Origin: Podospora pseudoanserina
Lineage: Eukaryota; Ascomycota; Sordariomycetes; Sordariales; Podosporaceae
Assembly: GCF_035222485.1 (NCBI RefSeq)
Contig: NC_085921.1
Coordinates: 1,798,001-1,862,000, forward strand
Length of the DNA: 64,000 nt
Reading direction: 5' to 3'
The position numbers and the translations under genes were made by a program. The notes under the pieces are model-generated. The model did no database searches. It was not told the DNA's origin and saw only the letters and a program-made list of their open reading frames with translations. Positions 34,182-46,292 of this stretch are shown here, piece by piece (position 1 is the stretch's first letter; each line of letters begins with the position of its first letter).

Positions 34182-36702
34182 AAAGGTTGAGCATGGAAGT
34201 CTAGATATCAGGGTCCATGGTGTGGCGGGTTCTCCTTTTCTTTTTCTCTTCGATGATGGGTGGTCCCTGTGTTTTGATAGACAATCACACAATATCAATA
34301 TGACTGTAGAAGTCAAGAATAGAAAATGCTGGTTATTCAAATGGTTCGCCGCGGAAAAGCTTGATGAATAGGAGGTGTCAAGTCTAAAGTCCGGGATATC
34401 TGGGACAGAACGGCTCACCGTCTCCGAAACTGCAAACTCGGAGTTTCCCGAAGACTTCACTGTCGCCTTCCACAGTGGGAAGGTCTCAACCTGGACAAAA
34501 GTTCAGCCTCGCATAATGCCAATTTGGACGACACTGCTTGGCAGCACAGTATTTGCGGGGTATGGCTCCGTCAAGCACCGTGCCAGGAGTATTTCTGACA
34601 CCTTACCTTCTGACGACAACCAGCTCGGATGAGGTTTGTTTGATTGGTTTTGATACCGGTAGCTTTGTCGTCTGAGAAAGGGTCCGGAGCGGGGTGCGTA
34701 CTTGGAGCTTCGGGAGAAACACTGGAGTTGATCCCTACCAACGAAGTGTGATTGGTACGGGTGAATGCTTGCTCGCCTGACCTGCCCATGCTGACCCTGT
34801 GATGCTTGCCACAGGGCGGCCGTATATAACTCTTCCGGTGTTATAGGCCAAGGATGGCTTGATATCACAGGCAAAAAAAAAAAGCACATGAAAGCCAAAA
34901 GCAGAAAACGCCGAGCAAACCGATATTTTTGGTACCAACCAGGCTAGGAAGTTGGCAGCGAGAACATGTTCACGATTCCGATCAAGCTGGCTGTTTGACG
35001 ATCGCGTGGTCCAGTGCCAAAGCGGAGAAGGTGTGGGTGTGTGTGGGAAACGAAAAAATGCAGCATCCACCAGACAGCAAGGAACCCTTGGAGATTTGGC
35101 TGCGACTTTTTGCTTGTGGTCCACCCACGAAGTGACAGACCCCAAACGGTCATGTCCAATCATAACGGGCGGGAAAAGACCAGAAGAGAGAAGGGCGAGT
35201 CGGGCACCTCTGCATGCACTGTGATGGCCAAGAGATCGCCTGCCAAGCGACATCCCGTGGCTTGTTCTGGTGGTTGTTTTGCGGAGAGTCCCCCTATTGA
35301 ACCACTGGAAGGACGATAGTGGCAGGTTCTTTGATGCTGAGGTAGTCTAAGTTTTCCTTTTCGAGTCGGGTGCAGGTTGGGGTGAGCTCGATATCCCGAG
35401 TCTGCATTTCCTGACTCCTAGACCAGCCTATCCCACCATCTAAATGTCGTGCAACTGCCGGCACGGAGAGGATCACCACTCGGCCGCAAGGAGCTTATTC
35501 TCGCGGGATGACTTGCGGTGTGGGGGGATGGAAGGAAGCTGGGTGTCATCGTTCGGCTTCTCCCTGCTGCCATAGGCTGCCACCATGAGGTCCTTCGGTA
35601 TGGCGAGGAGGGGAAGGGGCTCATGGTGTGAGTGGTTTGGATATCTCACCCAGAGATGTGGAAGTTGATACACGTGCTATGAGGTCCCATATGCCCTCTG
35701 TGCCCGCTATTCACCAACAGTTGACCGCAACATGTTTTGTGTCGGGAAGACAGATTAAATCGATATTGGCTGCAGGAAGAGGTCGAGATGCAGATGCTTG
35801 TGGTCCGGCAACGCACCGCGGGTAGCGTATGGCGACCGACATCGTAATTGCGATGCCACCGTTTCCTACAGCCTCTAGTTCTATCAGCACTTCTAACACC
35901 TAGGCACCCGATTAACTCATGCCCACCTAATGGCTGCTGCAGGGAAGGTAGCGATGCGTAAGCTGAAGCGGCGCATACAGCAAAGTCATCAAACAGCAAA
36001 ATCTGAGCATAAGCCAGCGATCAAGTAACTCCCACAGCACAACGGTAATGGATGAAGCAAAAGCGCTGATGAAAGAGATTCCAAGCTCAAAGATTTCAGC
36101 GACTCGCTCTTTTTGATATAAATACAAGGCAGCCCCACCACAATCCACCAAAGCCGCCGCCACACCCGGCAAACCCCCTGTCATCTCGTCCAGGTTCCTG
36201 CCGTCCTGGAGCGGTCCAAGCGATAGCCACTGGGCTGACACTGTGCGCCCACCTAAAATCCTCAGCCTCCAAATCCAAAAATCCGCTTTTCTCCTTTTAA
36301 ACTCAAAACTCAACCTGCGTCCAGCCAACACCCGAACTTCGCAGCAGAGGAAACACTTACAAACGCCTCACCACATGCCACATACCTCACCCCGCCCCGC
36401 CCCGCTTCACTAACAACAACACATTCTTGACCACAACCCCCCTCCCGCGTGCGCATGACGACCTGCACCACCCCGAGGACCCCGAAAGAGTGCGGACCGG
36501 AACTGGCCGCGACGCTATTCCCGGCCTCTGCCTAGCCTTTGCGACAACCTCCCCTCTCGCGGCCGTGGCGGACGAGTGGAGGACTTGGTTTTGGGGACAC
36601 TTGGGATTTGAAGGAAACGTTTTGCGGATCCAGCCGCCTCTCAATCGCCTTTCCGCTGCTGGGCATACTGGGCTGGCTCAGAACAAGATTCTGGGTCAGC
36701 GG
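34182..36702. other. 2.5-kb region upstream of acrB
   Basis: No supported gene. A TATATAA-like sequence occurs near 34822. The frame preceding the acrB ATG is open from 36427 (TTG) but lacks an ATG; it may be a 5' leader. An A tract lies near 34874-34884. Other frames have no domain. Confidence 0.45.
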
Positions 36703-39675
36703 ATGCGTATGCCTCGCGCCGCCAATTCAGGAAAACGACAGCAGGGAGCAAGCAACCAGCGTGATACCAGGCATGAGAATGGCCTGGTAGGTCCGGGGAA
36801 GCGTGTGGTCAAGCAGAAGAGCCAGAACCAGCTCGATGGCATCTCCAAGCCAACCGTTGACGCTGCCTCCGTGCCGCCTCTGCCACTGCAAGTCAACAAC
36901 AACAACACCACCACCGCCACCACCGCTGCCCCGCCCCATCCCGACGACATGGCTCCCGAACACCGGACAACCGAGATGCTCCACAGGGGCTCACTAGATG
37001 CCTACTCTGAATCTTCGTCTGCCGACTCGCTCCCTGCTGCCGTCAGCTTGCCCATCCCCGACGAGGGTCACCGTCAGATCAATGTGAACGATGCCAAGAA
37101 TACAAACGTCCACCGCGACCCCGGCTTGATGGAGCTCGCCATCACGGTCCTTCGCGCATGCCCTCTTCAGGACACCATTGCTATCCTCATCATTCTTATG
37201 CAGGCTTCACCCGCTGTCTTGGCAACCATCTATACTTTGTTTACGCTTCTTACTTTTGTGCCACCCGTAACCACCAGTTCCGGTCTCAGCATCGCCGAGA
37301 TTTTCGACGGCAGTCAAGGAACGCCTTCTCTGACGACCCTGGTTGGAATGGATGTGGTCATGTTGGGCATCTGGCTCTTCTTGTGGGCACCCATGCAGCA
37401 GTTCATCTTGGATCTCGCTCAAGTTGTGATCGCCTTGACCTTGGGCGGCGGTGGCACTTCGAGGCAAGGCACCACGAGCAATATTCTCTTTTGCGTGGCC
37501 ATGGTAGGAATGTCTCAGTGGACACGGCACGCCCGGTGGAGTGGTTTGTCGCGACTGAGCTCGGTGTTGGGTTCCCATCGCTTCCTGATGGCTGATTCAG
37601 ATTCAAATATGCGTGCATTCGAGAAGAAGGGCCCTGATGGGTGGCTTCGAAATATTTTGGGTATTCACATTCTGACTCAGGGTCTGGTGCGATACATCCG
37701 GGAATGGTACCTGCGGAGGGAACGTCGTGATTTGCAGCTCCAGAGCCTAGCAGACCCCGAAGCCGGAAAGTCCGTTTCTTTTACGGCCGAGGGTTCCTCA
37801 GATGCTGCCCTCATGGCCGCCGACAGCGATGCTCACTTACAAACCAGCGCAGGAAATATTTCGACCAAGAAACGCAGGAAGCAAAGTGCTCTCGTCCGGA
37901 TCAGGCAGCCTCTCTGGGCGGCTCTAGCTAGTACCAAGATTGTTATGGTGAAGGAGTATGAGCTTTCCCACGCCGCCTCGGAATCAACCAGTTCGAACGC
38001 CACCGATATCCACAACCTGGGCAATGCCCCCTTCAACAAGCAGCCTGAGAAGATCTGGATCTGCTATGTGGGTTGCGACGAGGTCTGCTTCAACACCAGT
38101 CATTTCCCTGATCCATTGAGCGAAGACGAGGCATCCGAGGACGAGAGCCATCCAGGCATCGATATGGGTAAACCGTTCTATGTCAGGGTCAACAAAGCTA
38201 TTTGGCAACCAACCCGAATGATGCCAATCGAAATCGGCGAGGAGGAAAAGCAACAAGGGACGTGCTGGACAGGCGATATCTACGGACTTACGCCGCTCTC
38301 CAACTACGAGTGCGAATTCGTCAGCACTCGTACTGGTGAGGTCATTTTCTCAACCAGTGTCAGAACCATTCAGGCCAAGAGCAAGGATCTCGAAGTAGCA
38401 TCCAAAACCACCAGCAATCAACGATCGCATGCCCGCCACGACTCGCCCGCCACAACTCTTAGGGCATCCATTGCTGCAGCTGAAGCGAAATTGGCCGATG
38501 AAAAGGCCCGTCTCAAGTCTGTAAAAAAGGACAACAACCGAAAGCTGAATACCCTGCGAAAAGAGATCGAGAAACTGTCCTCAGCTGTACAGTCGGCTGG
38601 TGGAGATGACGAGAAACTAAGACAGAAGGTGGCGCAAAACAAGGTCCAGGAGAAGCGAGCCGAAGAGTCCATCAATGAGCTTGACGCGGAGCTCAAGGAT
38701 TTGGAGGCATTGCCCGAGGAGCTGCTGAATGAGTATCGGGCCAAGCAAAGTGCCTGGACATCAGAGAAGGCCCAGTTTGACAAGGCCCGCTCCTCCTTCA
38801 AGAGCTGGAAGGCGTCCATTGACAAGGAGTTGAAGTTGTTGGAAGAGGAAAGGGCTAGCTTACAGGCCAAGCGCAACAAGATCGCGACACGTATCGCCAA
38901 GGTCGATGATGAACATGCTCGCATCACGGATGCCAATGCTCGGGGGCTGAACGAGGCAGAGCGTCGCCGGCAGGAGCGCGCTGCCCTCGAGGCTGATATG
39001 GCCCGCACGGAGCAGCATCTCAGGGATCGCATCCAGACGCTTCGTGCTGGTAATATCACCAAGCAGGCGCAAATCCACGACCTGAACACCCAGTTGGAAG
39101 TTTACATGGCAAGCTTTCAAGACGACCTGGCTTACGACACAGGAGCGGTGCCGGGTCATTTCCAACCCTCTGCACAGTGGGGTCCGCCGCCAGCTCCTGT
39201 TCCCTACAACGCTCATGCCCATGCGCATGCTCAGCCTCAGCCTATGTGGCCGCCGACCTCCATGGCCGGCCCTGCTCCTTCTCTTCTTCCGCCTCCGCAC
39301 CTGTCTGCGTATCCCAATCCGATCGGACCGGTAGCCAATCCACCTCACGCCAAGACCAGAGGTCGCTCGTCGTCTATGTTGAGCGATGTTTCAGGCTTCA
39401 CTCAGTCGACGGAGGAGCTTGACCGTGAGTTCAACAGCAATGTAGGAGTTATCGGGCACCCCCACGTCCACGCCAACCATCATTCCTACGGGACATCAGG
39501 ATCAACGGGTTTGCGAGGCCCACCTGGCTTCCACATTTCGCGGCAGCGAAGTGACGGCCCCGGTGTTGGATCAGGCTCGGGGTCTGGGTCTGGATCCGGC
39601 TTCGGCTCCGGCAGCAGTAGCGTGCGGTCGGGGATGAGTGGTGGAAGCGTCAAGGAAGCCCCCAGCCCTGCGTAA
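36703..39675 (+). CDS. acrB: AcrB-like ubiquitination network protein, coiled-coil membrane protein
   Basis: Large single-exon protein of 990 residues from the ATG at 36703, or 988 from the next ATG at 36709 (MPRAANSGKRQQGA, more family-like). It resembles Aspergillus AcrB, a coiled-coil protein linked to acriflavine resistance and to the CreB/CreC deubiquitination network. Order: basic N-terminus with ENGLVGPGKRVVKQKS; hydrophobic segments near residues 140-185 (LQDTIAILIILMQASPAVLA), 208-248 (LVGMDVVMLGIWLFLWAPM) and 257-272; a Ser-rich linker; a fibronectin-like stretch near 440-560 (IWICYVGCDEVCF); a long Lys/Glu/Ala-rich coiled coil near 580-800; and a Pro/His/Gly-rich tail ending in a GSGSGSGSG run. 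It probably sits in an internal membrane. Family knowledge suggests a role in carbon-source responses and membrane-protein turnover. Confidence 0.88.
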   Translation: MRMPRAANSGKRQQGASNQRDTRHENGLVGPGKRVVKQKSQNQLDGISKPTVDAASVPPLPLQVNNNNTTTATTAAPPHPDDMAPEHRTTEMLHRGSLDAYSESSSADSLPAAVSLPIPDEGHRQINVNDAKNTNVHRDPGLMELAITVLRACPLQDTIAILIILMQASPAVLATIYTLFTLLTFVPPVTTSSGLSIAEIFDGSQGTPSLTTLVGMDVVMLGIWLFLWAPMQQFILDLAQVVIALTLGGGGTSRQGTTSNILFCVAMVGMSQWTRHARWSGLSRLSSVLGSHRFLMADSDSNMRAFEKKGPDGWLRNILGIHILTQGLVRYIREWYLRRERRDLQLQSLADPEAGKSVSFTAEGSSDAALMAADSDAHLQTSAGNISTKKRRKQSALVRIRQPLWAALASTKIVMVKEYELSHAASESTSSNATDIHNLGNAPFNKQPEKIWICYVGCDEVCFNTSHFPDPLSEDEASEDESHPGIDMGKPFYVRVNKAIWQPTRMMPIEIGEEEKQQGTCWTGDIYGLTPLSNYECEFVSTRTGEVIFSTSVRTIQAKSKDLEVASKTTSNQRSHARHDSPATTLRASIAAAEAKLADEKARLKSVKKDNNRKLNTLRKEIEKLSSAVQSAGGDDEKLRQKVAQNKVQEKRAEESINELDAELKDLEALPEELLNEYRAKQSAWTSEKAQFDKARSSFKSWKASIDKELKLLEEERASLQAKRNKIATRIAKVDDEHARITDANARGLNEAERRRQERAALEADMARTEQHLRDRIQTLRAGNITKQAQIHDLNTQLEVYMASFQDDLAYDTGAVPGHFQPSAQWGPPPAPVPYNAHAHAHAQPQPMWPPTSMAGPAPSLLPPPHLSAYPNPIGPVANPPHAKTRGRSSSMLSDVSGFTQSTEELDREFNSNVGVIGHPHVHANHHSYGTSGSTGLRGPPGFHISRQRSDGPGVGSGSGSGSGSGFGSGSSSVRSGMSGGSVKEAPSPA

Positions 39676-40010
39676 CTGCCGGGTTGTGTCGAAGATGAAA
39701 GTGGATGTCAGGCCTTTTTTCACTGATGTCCGTCTTTGTTGACTCGGTTGGCTTTCTTTGGATATGCGCGTTTCTTCACTGTACTCGGCATTGCTCCTGC
39801 GTTGGTTGGACACTTCATGGCTGAATATCTGGCGGTTGTGTGTGTGCTTGGCCTGGGTTCTCTTTTTGTGGGGTGGGCATGTATTCTCATCAGCGAAACA
39901 TAGCGGTTGTGTATGTGCCTACCTTTGGGGCTCTTGCTTGGCTACCTCCGTAGATAGATTGGATGTTTTCAGCGTTGGATCAAATGCGAAAAAGTTTGGC
40001 TTTGATACCT

Positions 40011-40026
40011 GTGTGTGTGTGTGTGT
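40011..40026. repeat. GT microsatellite, 8 units
   Basis: Perfect dinucleotide repeat downstream of acrB; a simple repeat with no sign of function. Confidence 0.8.
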
Positions 40027-42054
40027 TTTGTCTGATATTTTTCTCGTCCCAAATTTGAGAGCAGGCGGTGTCATGTAAGAAAATTTGGATCAAGTCCGTT
40101 AGGGTTACGCCAGTGAAGTGGCTCGTGGAACATGCGGTTTGGCAGCCGGTGGCTTTTGTCATCTCAAGGTTTTACGAAACGCTTTCGCTTGTGTCATGAG
40201 GCTTTACTGTACACAGCTGGTACCTACTGGGACGGCGGAATTGACCTTGGGCGGTGCACTGTCTAAGTGATGTCTTGGGGCTGGCCAACTGTGGATAGGT
40301 ATTGATGCCATATCGATAATGCTTGTCCATAGACTCCATACTGCCGTGATCTCTCGCCGACGTTGGCTTCAGTCCTCCCCGGAAAACCATCAAATTATCC
40401 AAAGGCTTCCAGACTCATGGAAGTTGGATCAGGCTTGTGGTTGGTGCAGTGTATGTAGATCGATCATATGCATCTTGGCACGCCCAGCCATCCTCGGCAT
40501 TCCTTCCACAAATGCGGGAAGAAAGCGTATCGTATCCGTACCTGCTGTTCCAAACTCCTGCTAATCTGTCAAGTTGTGTCAATATATGCAAGATGACACC
40601 GAATTGGGTTGGGTATGTGTACACTAGTTCTTGTTGACTGCTGGTGTTGGGGATTGGGTTGTGGTACGTTGTGCCATATCCGTAGCTTCCGTCAAAGTGG
40701 GCAAGGGGGCTGGATGGCTTGGCTGTCAGGGGTTTTTGTTGTTTTACCCCGCAAAATAATGCTGGAGGATTCTGCGGGGAAGAAGACGGGACAAAGAAGT
40801 CTTTGGAGGAGACAAAAGGGCGCTAGGCTTGGTACAGGGGTGTGCCCGAGAAGTTGATCGTGATGGTTGCTTGCTGGCTGCAGGAACGGATGGTTGAAGA
40901 TGCAGGTTTTTTTTGGGGAGGGAGATGGGGATGAATGACATGTGGTATGTGAGAGTGAAGATTAAGATGGTACTTGATTTGGGGTAGGAAGAACAGAGAT
41001 GTTACGGGGAACAAATGTTGACAGCAGAACTTGACAGCTTCGGTGTGAGGGTGAGTCGAGTCTCTTGGCATCGTTGCTCGGTTCCAGTCTTGTACATACA
41101 AATCGGTCCATCTACATGACCTTCTTGTTGGCTCTGCCCAGCTGATGAGAGAGTATTTCCTACACTACGTACTGTCGTGCCAGGACATATTAACCACCAA
41201 TGAAGGTCACCGTCCAACTGCCCATGTTCTTTCACCTGGGTGTGGGGCGTTTAACTTCTGAGGTCCCATGTAACGGCGTGAACGACCACATCCAATGACA
41301 CTTCCAGGTTTTCCTTCCTGAATATCAACCGCCCCCCAGATCTCATCTCTTACACCTGACCTGCGCAAGCGTCTTTATTGGCAGGCTCGAATTATAGCGA
41401 GATCCATGCGGTTCTCAAAGAAAACAATCTAGATGGCATGATAGGAAATGAAGATTGACGATGTTAAACACCAAATCGAGAAGCTATCTCCTAGCCGTGG
41501 ACTCCTGCATGCTGCTTTGATTCCTAGTGCCTCTTCTCTCTGCCAACGAAAGGTGTGTGCAACAAGACCAGGTGGGGGTGTATGCCGAGGCTCTTGTTCC
41601 CCCTCAATCATATGCAACGACGTTCCACTTTCCCCGGATTTTTTTCAACACAACGTGAACACACAGACTTCCTTTTCCCGGATGGCGGGTTCCATTCCGT
41701 GGCGACATGCTCTCCCGCCGTGGAAATTCACGACGTCGGTCAAGACCCTAAGCCCGGTTTCTCATGCCTTGGCCTGCCGAAAGAGGTGTTGATGGAAGAC
41801 TGGCCCACCATCTTCTTCCCATTGATTGAGGGAGGAGGATGGATGTGTGTGTGAATACGAACCAATGGGGGGTATACCCAAGACTTCTTGACCCCAAAAG
41901 CTGGCGGCTGGATCTGCCATTGTTGAGAGCGAGCATGAAAGTGGATGGTGCCTGGTGTAGTGTGCGGGTGAAGGGACCCTGTCAAGCTGGGAGAACCACG
42001 AGGCAAGACCGCCTCCCGTCTCCAAATCACCCTCCCTCAAGCCAGAGTGAGTGG

Positions 42055-42060
42055 TATAAA
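42055..42060 (+). promoter_or_regulatory. TATA box of the CFEM gene
   Basis: Exact TATAAA 185 bases before the ATG, followed by a CT-rich then A-rich leader. The arrangement is that of a strong regulated fungal core promoter. Confidence 0.6.
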
Positions 42061-42244
42061 TCCAGACTCTTCCTCCGCCTGTCACTTTACCTTAGCCTCT
42101 CCCCCCTTCTTCACCGACCATCGTGTTCCACTGTACTTCACTCGCTCTCAAGTACATACAACAAACACCGTCGACACTCGTTCGTCAAGAAACTACCAAA
42201 CCCAACACCAACTAATACTTAATATCCACCCCCCAACCTTCAAA

Positions 42245-42860
42245 ATGAAGTACACCGCTGCCCTCCTCGCCCTCGCGGCCGCCGTCTCCGCCCAGGACAT
42301 CTCCATCTTCCCCGAGTGCTCCCTCGACTGCATCATCAGCGGCATCGGCTCCGGCACCTCCTGCGAGCTGACCGACTTCGCCTGCGTCTGCGAGAACACC
42401 CAGTCCCTCATCACCTCGGCCACCCCTTGCGTTCTCGAAGCCTGCGGTGCCGATGTTGCTCTCAGTACGCCCCCTTCCCCTATTCCCATCCCTCCCCCCT
42501 TACTAATCTTCTCTCCCAGACGAGGTCCTCCCCGCAGTCGACGAGTTCTGCGCCGGCGTTGGCGGTGGCGACGATGACGCCCCCGCCGAGGACGACGAGC
42601 CCAGCGTCACTGCCACCCCCGCCCCTGAGCCCACCGACTCTCCCGCCGAGGATGATGACGACGAGGACGACGAGGACGTCGAGCCAACCCCTACCGGCTC
42701 CTTCGTTTCCAACATCACCCCTGCCCCCACCAGCAACACCACCATCCCTCCTCCCGTTGAGGAGACCACCACCCCTCCTCCCGTCACTGCTGGCGCCGCC
42801 GCTGTTGGATACATTGGCTCTTTGGGCATGCTCGCTCTCGGTGCCATTGCTGCTCTCTAA
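42245..42860 (+). CDS. CFEM-domain, probably GPI-anchored surface protein, two exons
   Basis: Predicted 186-residue protein. Exons 42245-42464 and 42520-42860; the 55-bp intron has donor GTACGC, a consensus TACTAAT branch site and CAG. Residues 1-16 are a signal peptide (MKYTAALLALAAAVSA). The CFEM domain, about 20-85, has all eight cysteines (PEC, LDC, TSC, FAC, CVC, TPC, EAC and, after the intron, EFC) and the SGIGSGTSCELTDFACVC core. Next is a Pro/Thr/Ser/Asp/Glu-rich stalk with an acidic run (PAEDDDDEDDEDVEPTP). The end is hydrophobic (GYIGSLGMLALGAIAAL), fitting a GPI-anchor signal after a small-residue omega site. CFEM proteins bind haem or act at the cell wall, in adhesion or virulence. 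The role here is not known. Confidence 0.95.
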
Positions 42861-43230
42861 ATGACGTTTCTCATAACCTGGAGTGGTTAGCGACCGTACA
42901 AACAGGGGGGGGATACAAAATGTACCAATACCATCTTGTCTCGAGAGAGAAAGGCTGTACATATCTAGTTGGCTAGATAATGAAGTACAATGGAACATGC
43001 AACCGCAGCACATTACCACCTGAGGGTGAAAGAAGTATATATGCCTCCTCTCTCTACATAAATGACTAGAAAACTAAAGATGATCAAAAACCGCCAAACT
43101 ATAAAAAGTTACTAGTGATATAAACGGGCCTTGTGATAAAATAGACGCCATACAAATGCGATTCATCCCCCGACTGACTGTTGTTGCCCCATGCTGTGCC
43201 TACTCACCTCAAACATATATACCCCTTCCT
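42861..43230. other. short intergenic between convergent genes
   Basis: Overlapping 3' flanks of the CFEM gene and the FHIP gene; AT-rich, nothing else seen. Confidence 0.5.
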
Positions 43231-46200
43231 TCAAGTATACCTCACCTCATCAAACAACCCAGCCCTCACCTGCACCACGCTCGCCATCTCAAACAAAAAG
43301 CTCTGCAGCAGCACCACATTCGTCAGCACATGTGATACCGACACCGTCTTCTCCTCCACGACGGTCCCCGCATCCGTCTCCCCGTCCTCAGACGGTGCCA
43401 ACAATGCATCCTCCCCGCCTCCTTCACCTTCACCTTCAGCGTCATCAGATGCATCCTCCCCGCCCTCCGCAGAGTCGGCCGAGACAATAGCTGGTTTCCT
43501 ATCATAGCTCAATGTAATTGGCTCCACTGGCGGCTTGACCTCCGGGATTCCAATCCTCCTCGCCAAGATACTCTGATCAATCGCCTGGAAAGCCTTGGCT
43601 TGCGAGTTGAGGATATCGCCCCGGTTATCCCACGATATAGGCGCCGGGGCACTTGCTACGCTGGTGGGCGAGAAGGACCGGTTGGGGATAGGTGTTCGGA
43701 GAAGCGTGGCATCGTTCATCGGTACAACCCGTTCTGAAGCCACCCGTCTGGTCTCCTTCCTGCCACGGGGACTGCCTGAGCGACTGGGTGTACCGAGCTC
43801 AGACAATATGCGCTGGGCAAACACCTCGAGGCCAGAAGGTCGCTCCCTAGATGGGTTGCGAGCCTCGTCAAACATGCCCTTTTCAATGGACGGTGTGCCC
43901 GCGACTGTCGGTGCTTGGGAAGACGGGGTTCTAGCCCGGGACGGGGTAGGAATAGGAGGAGCGTGATCAGCAATCTGGAAAGCCTCTCGGCGTTGCTGAA
44001 GCAGGTCATCAAATCGTGGAACTTGCTCCCGGTATGCCTCAACCTGGTCGCAAAGAAGCTGGAGAACCTTGAGCAAGCGGGGAAGGCTTGACTGGTTCCA
44101 CTTGGGACGCCGCCGGCACTCCTTCAGCTGCTGCATTTGGACGTATTCGGCGTATTCCTGGGACTCGGGATCCAGGGACGGGTCAGGAAGAGGCAACTCC
44201 TCGTCTTCCTCGTCATCCTCGTCGAAATGGTAGCTTTGTGGGCTTCTCAAGAACCACCCTTCTAGATGCATGTAGCCGCACACAGCAAGGTCGATAACGG
44301 CTTCCGTCAGGCATAGGTTGGTTTCCACCGGGTTGGTGAAAAACGTTTCGAGCCGGTCAAGCATTATGTTTAGTAGAGGGTCTTCTGGGCGAAGGGTATG
44401 TGATCGGACGCTCCGAGGTGCACTGGGAAGACTGTCTGGCACGGCGGGTAATTGGTGGTTATTTGTTGAAGTCTTGGGCGTGATCAACGGCGTTGAGCAG
44501 GGGTGGTTTTCTACACGTCCCAATGTGTCCCTGAGTAGGTTCTCGTAGAGCTCGTTAAAAGTGTCATCGCCGCCAATGGTACCAGCCAGTGCCATCAGAT
44601 AGTCAATTTCTTGCGCCTGGGCTCCGGCTGTTCGGTGGTGAGACTCATCGAGCACACCTTCTGTGTCGAGGAGTGTGGTGACTGCGTATCGGTGATGTCT
44701 CTTAAGAATCGTCGATACAAGTTGGAGAGTCACATGAACAGTTTGATGATTCTGAGAACGGAGACAGGCGCGTATAAGGTCAACAAGGTTGAAGAGCAAG
44801 GGGTCAGCTGCCTCCTCGCTTTTGGAGGCCATCATGGTAGCCAGGTCCAGTGATTTACGTTTCCGAGCAGCGCTGACAATGTCGCCAGAATCAGCAGGTG
44901 CGGGCGATACAACGTCGGGTAAAGCAAGAAGGTAGTGAAGAATGAGGTTGATCATGTCGGGATGATCAACAGATTCCAAAATGCGGCGAAGATAAGTCAA
45001 GACGGCCACCGACGAGCCACCGTCCACATCGGAAGACTCAAGCAGCGAAGGGTATCTGCGATATATCAGCAAAGTTCATACGACTGACCATTGGGCTGAA
45101 GAGAACTTACAACAGTTGCTGCAGAAAGATGACTTGGAAGTGCTCCAACAAGGTCGATTTGACTTCGACAGACTTACAATGATTCAGAACATCCTGCCAG
45201 AAGAGCAAATGGGAGAGAAATGTGTCCACATGAGATAAAAACTCGGGTGAGCAGGAGCTCACAATTTCGTAGTTTGATTTCGGATGTTCGTAGTCAGATA
45301 ATGCAAGACAAGGGGGCACTTCGTTGCTTGGGTGGTCGATCACGAGCTTGCGGCTCAGTTGACTATACAGAGCGCCCAATCCCGTGGCCATGAGCGTTGA
45401 CAAATCGCTCTCGACAATCCACTGTTCGAGCAGAACCGAGCTTGATGCCGCTTCGATGATATAAAGCAGGCCGGTCCTGGCAAAGTCACCCACCTTGCCC
45501 TCATGATGGATGTAGTCCATCAACAGATAAAAGAGGGGGAAGTCCTGTTTTTGGGTCTTCCCCGTGAACTTATCATGGTCGTCAATATGTTTGGCATCAT
45601 GTGGACCGTGGTGGTGGGACTTGAACCAGGCGGGCAGTATCTCGGGATTCAGACGGATCTTAGTCGTGATGTTGAAAGCCAGTTCAACGATACGGGCCTC
45701 AATCTCGGCACTGAGGCGTATGCTGTTTGCGCCAGTTATGCGCACCAGCAGATTCGTCAAGCTGCCGGAGAAGTTGTCGTTCTCCACAAAGGCTTCCTCC
45801 TCGCTTTCGATCAGCGTCGCGAAGAAGAGCACTGCCTCCTTGATGATCCATTCGTTATAGGAGCTGGTGGCGATTTTGGCCACCGGGATATAAACTTGCT
45901 TTGCAGCAGCAAAGGAAATACATGGATGTGGGAGGGGACGTCTGGACTCGTCACTGAGGAGACTTGTCAATTCTTGGAGTCTGATCTCGATTTGTTCGGC
46001 GGCTTCATCATCGTGGGCGAGGTTGGAGGAGTGACGCCATGTGTGCTAATTATAGGACATGATCAGAAACGATGCCCCGATCTATTCATAACGGACCTTG
46101 GGGAGTCTCACCAATAGCTGACTGTATTCCTTCTCGAAACGGTGTAGGCGACGGGCAGGATCCTTTGCGAAGTCCTTCCGGGAGCTTGCCGACGACAGCG

Positions 46201-46292
46201 GCGTGTGTGCTAGGAGGCGCGACCACTGTAGATGGGGAGTTAGGGCGAGACCTGGTTCCGGTCCTGGGGCGGTCACGGCTTACAAAATCCAT
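43231..46292 (-). CDS. fhipA: FHIP family protein (Hook-dynein adaptor complex), four exons
   Basis: Predicted 960-residue homologue of Aspergillus FhipA and animal FHIP/RAI16 proteins. These join FTS and Hook to link early endosomes to dynein. Exons on minus: 46292-46284 (only ATG GAT TTT), 46225-46112, 46045-45111 and 45055-43231. Introns are 58, 66 and 55 bp with GTAAGC, GTGAGA and GTAAGT donors. Spliced N-terminus: MDF-WSRLLAHTPLS..., then HTWRHSSNLAH. Conserved blocks include PHPCISFAAAKQVYIPVAK, NEWIIKEAVLFFATLIESE and LLYIIEAASSSVLLEQW in the N-half; YPSLLES and INLILHYLLALPD just after the last intron; and the C-terminal LQSFLFEMASVVQVRAGLF. The protein is mostly helical repeats, with a disordered Ser/Pro/Arg-rich linker and an acidic Gly/Glu region before the end. 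It is convergent with the CFEM gene 370 bases away. Confidence 0.9.

Larger units (their letters stand above)
39676..42244. other. 2.6-kb intergenic region
   Basis: 3' UTR of acrB, then gene-free DNA, then the CFEM promoter. A GT dinucleotide repeat lies at 40011-40026. No gene, tRNA or transposon remains recognised in the middle. Confidence 0.5.

Noticed and set aside
35927-36331. 134-codon minus frame with hydrophobic stretches
   Set aside because: Begins at GTG, not ATG, and has no recognisable family or splice partners.
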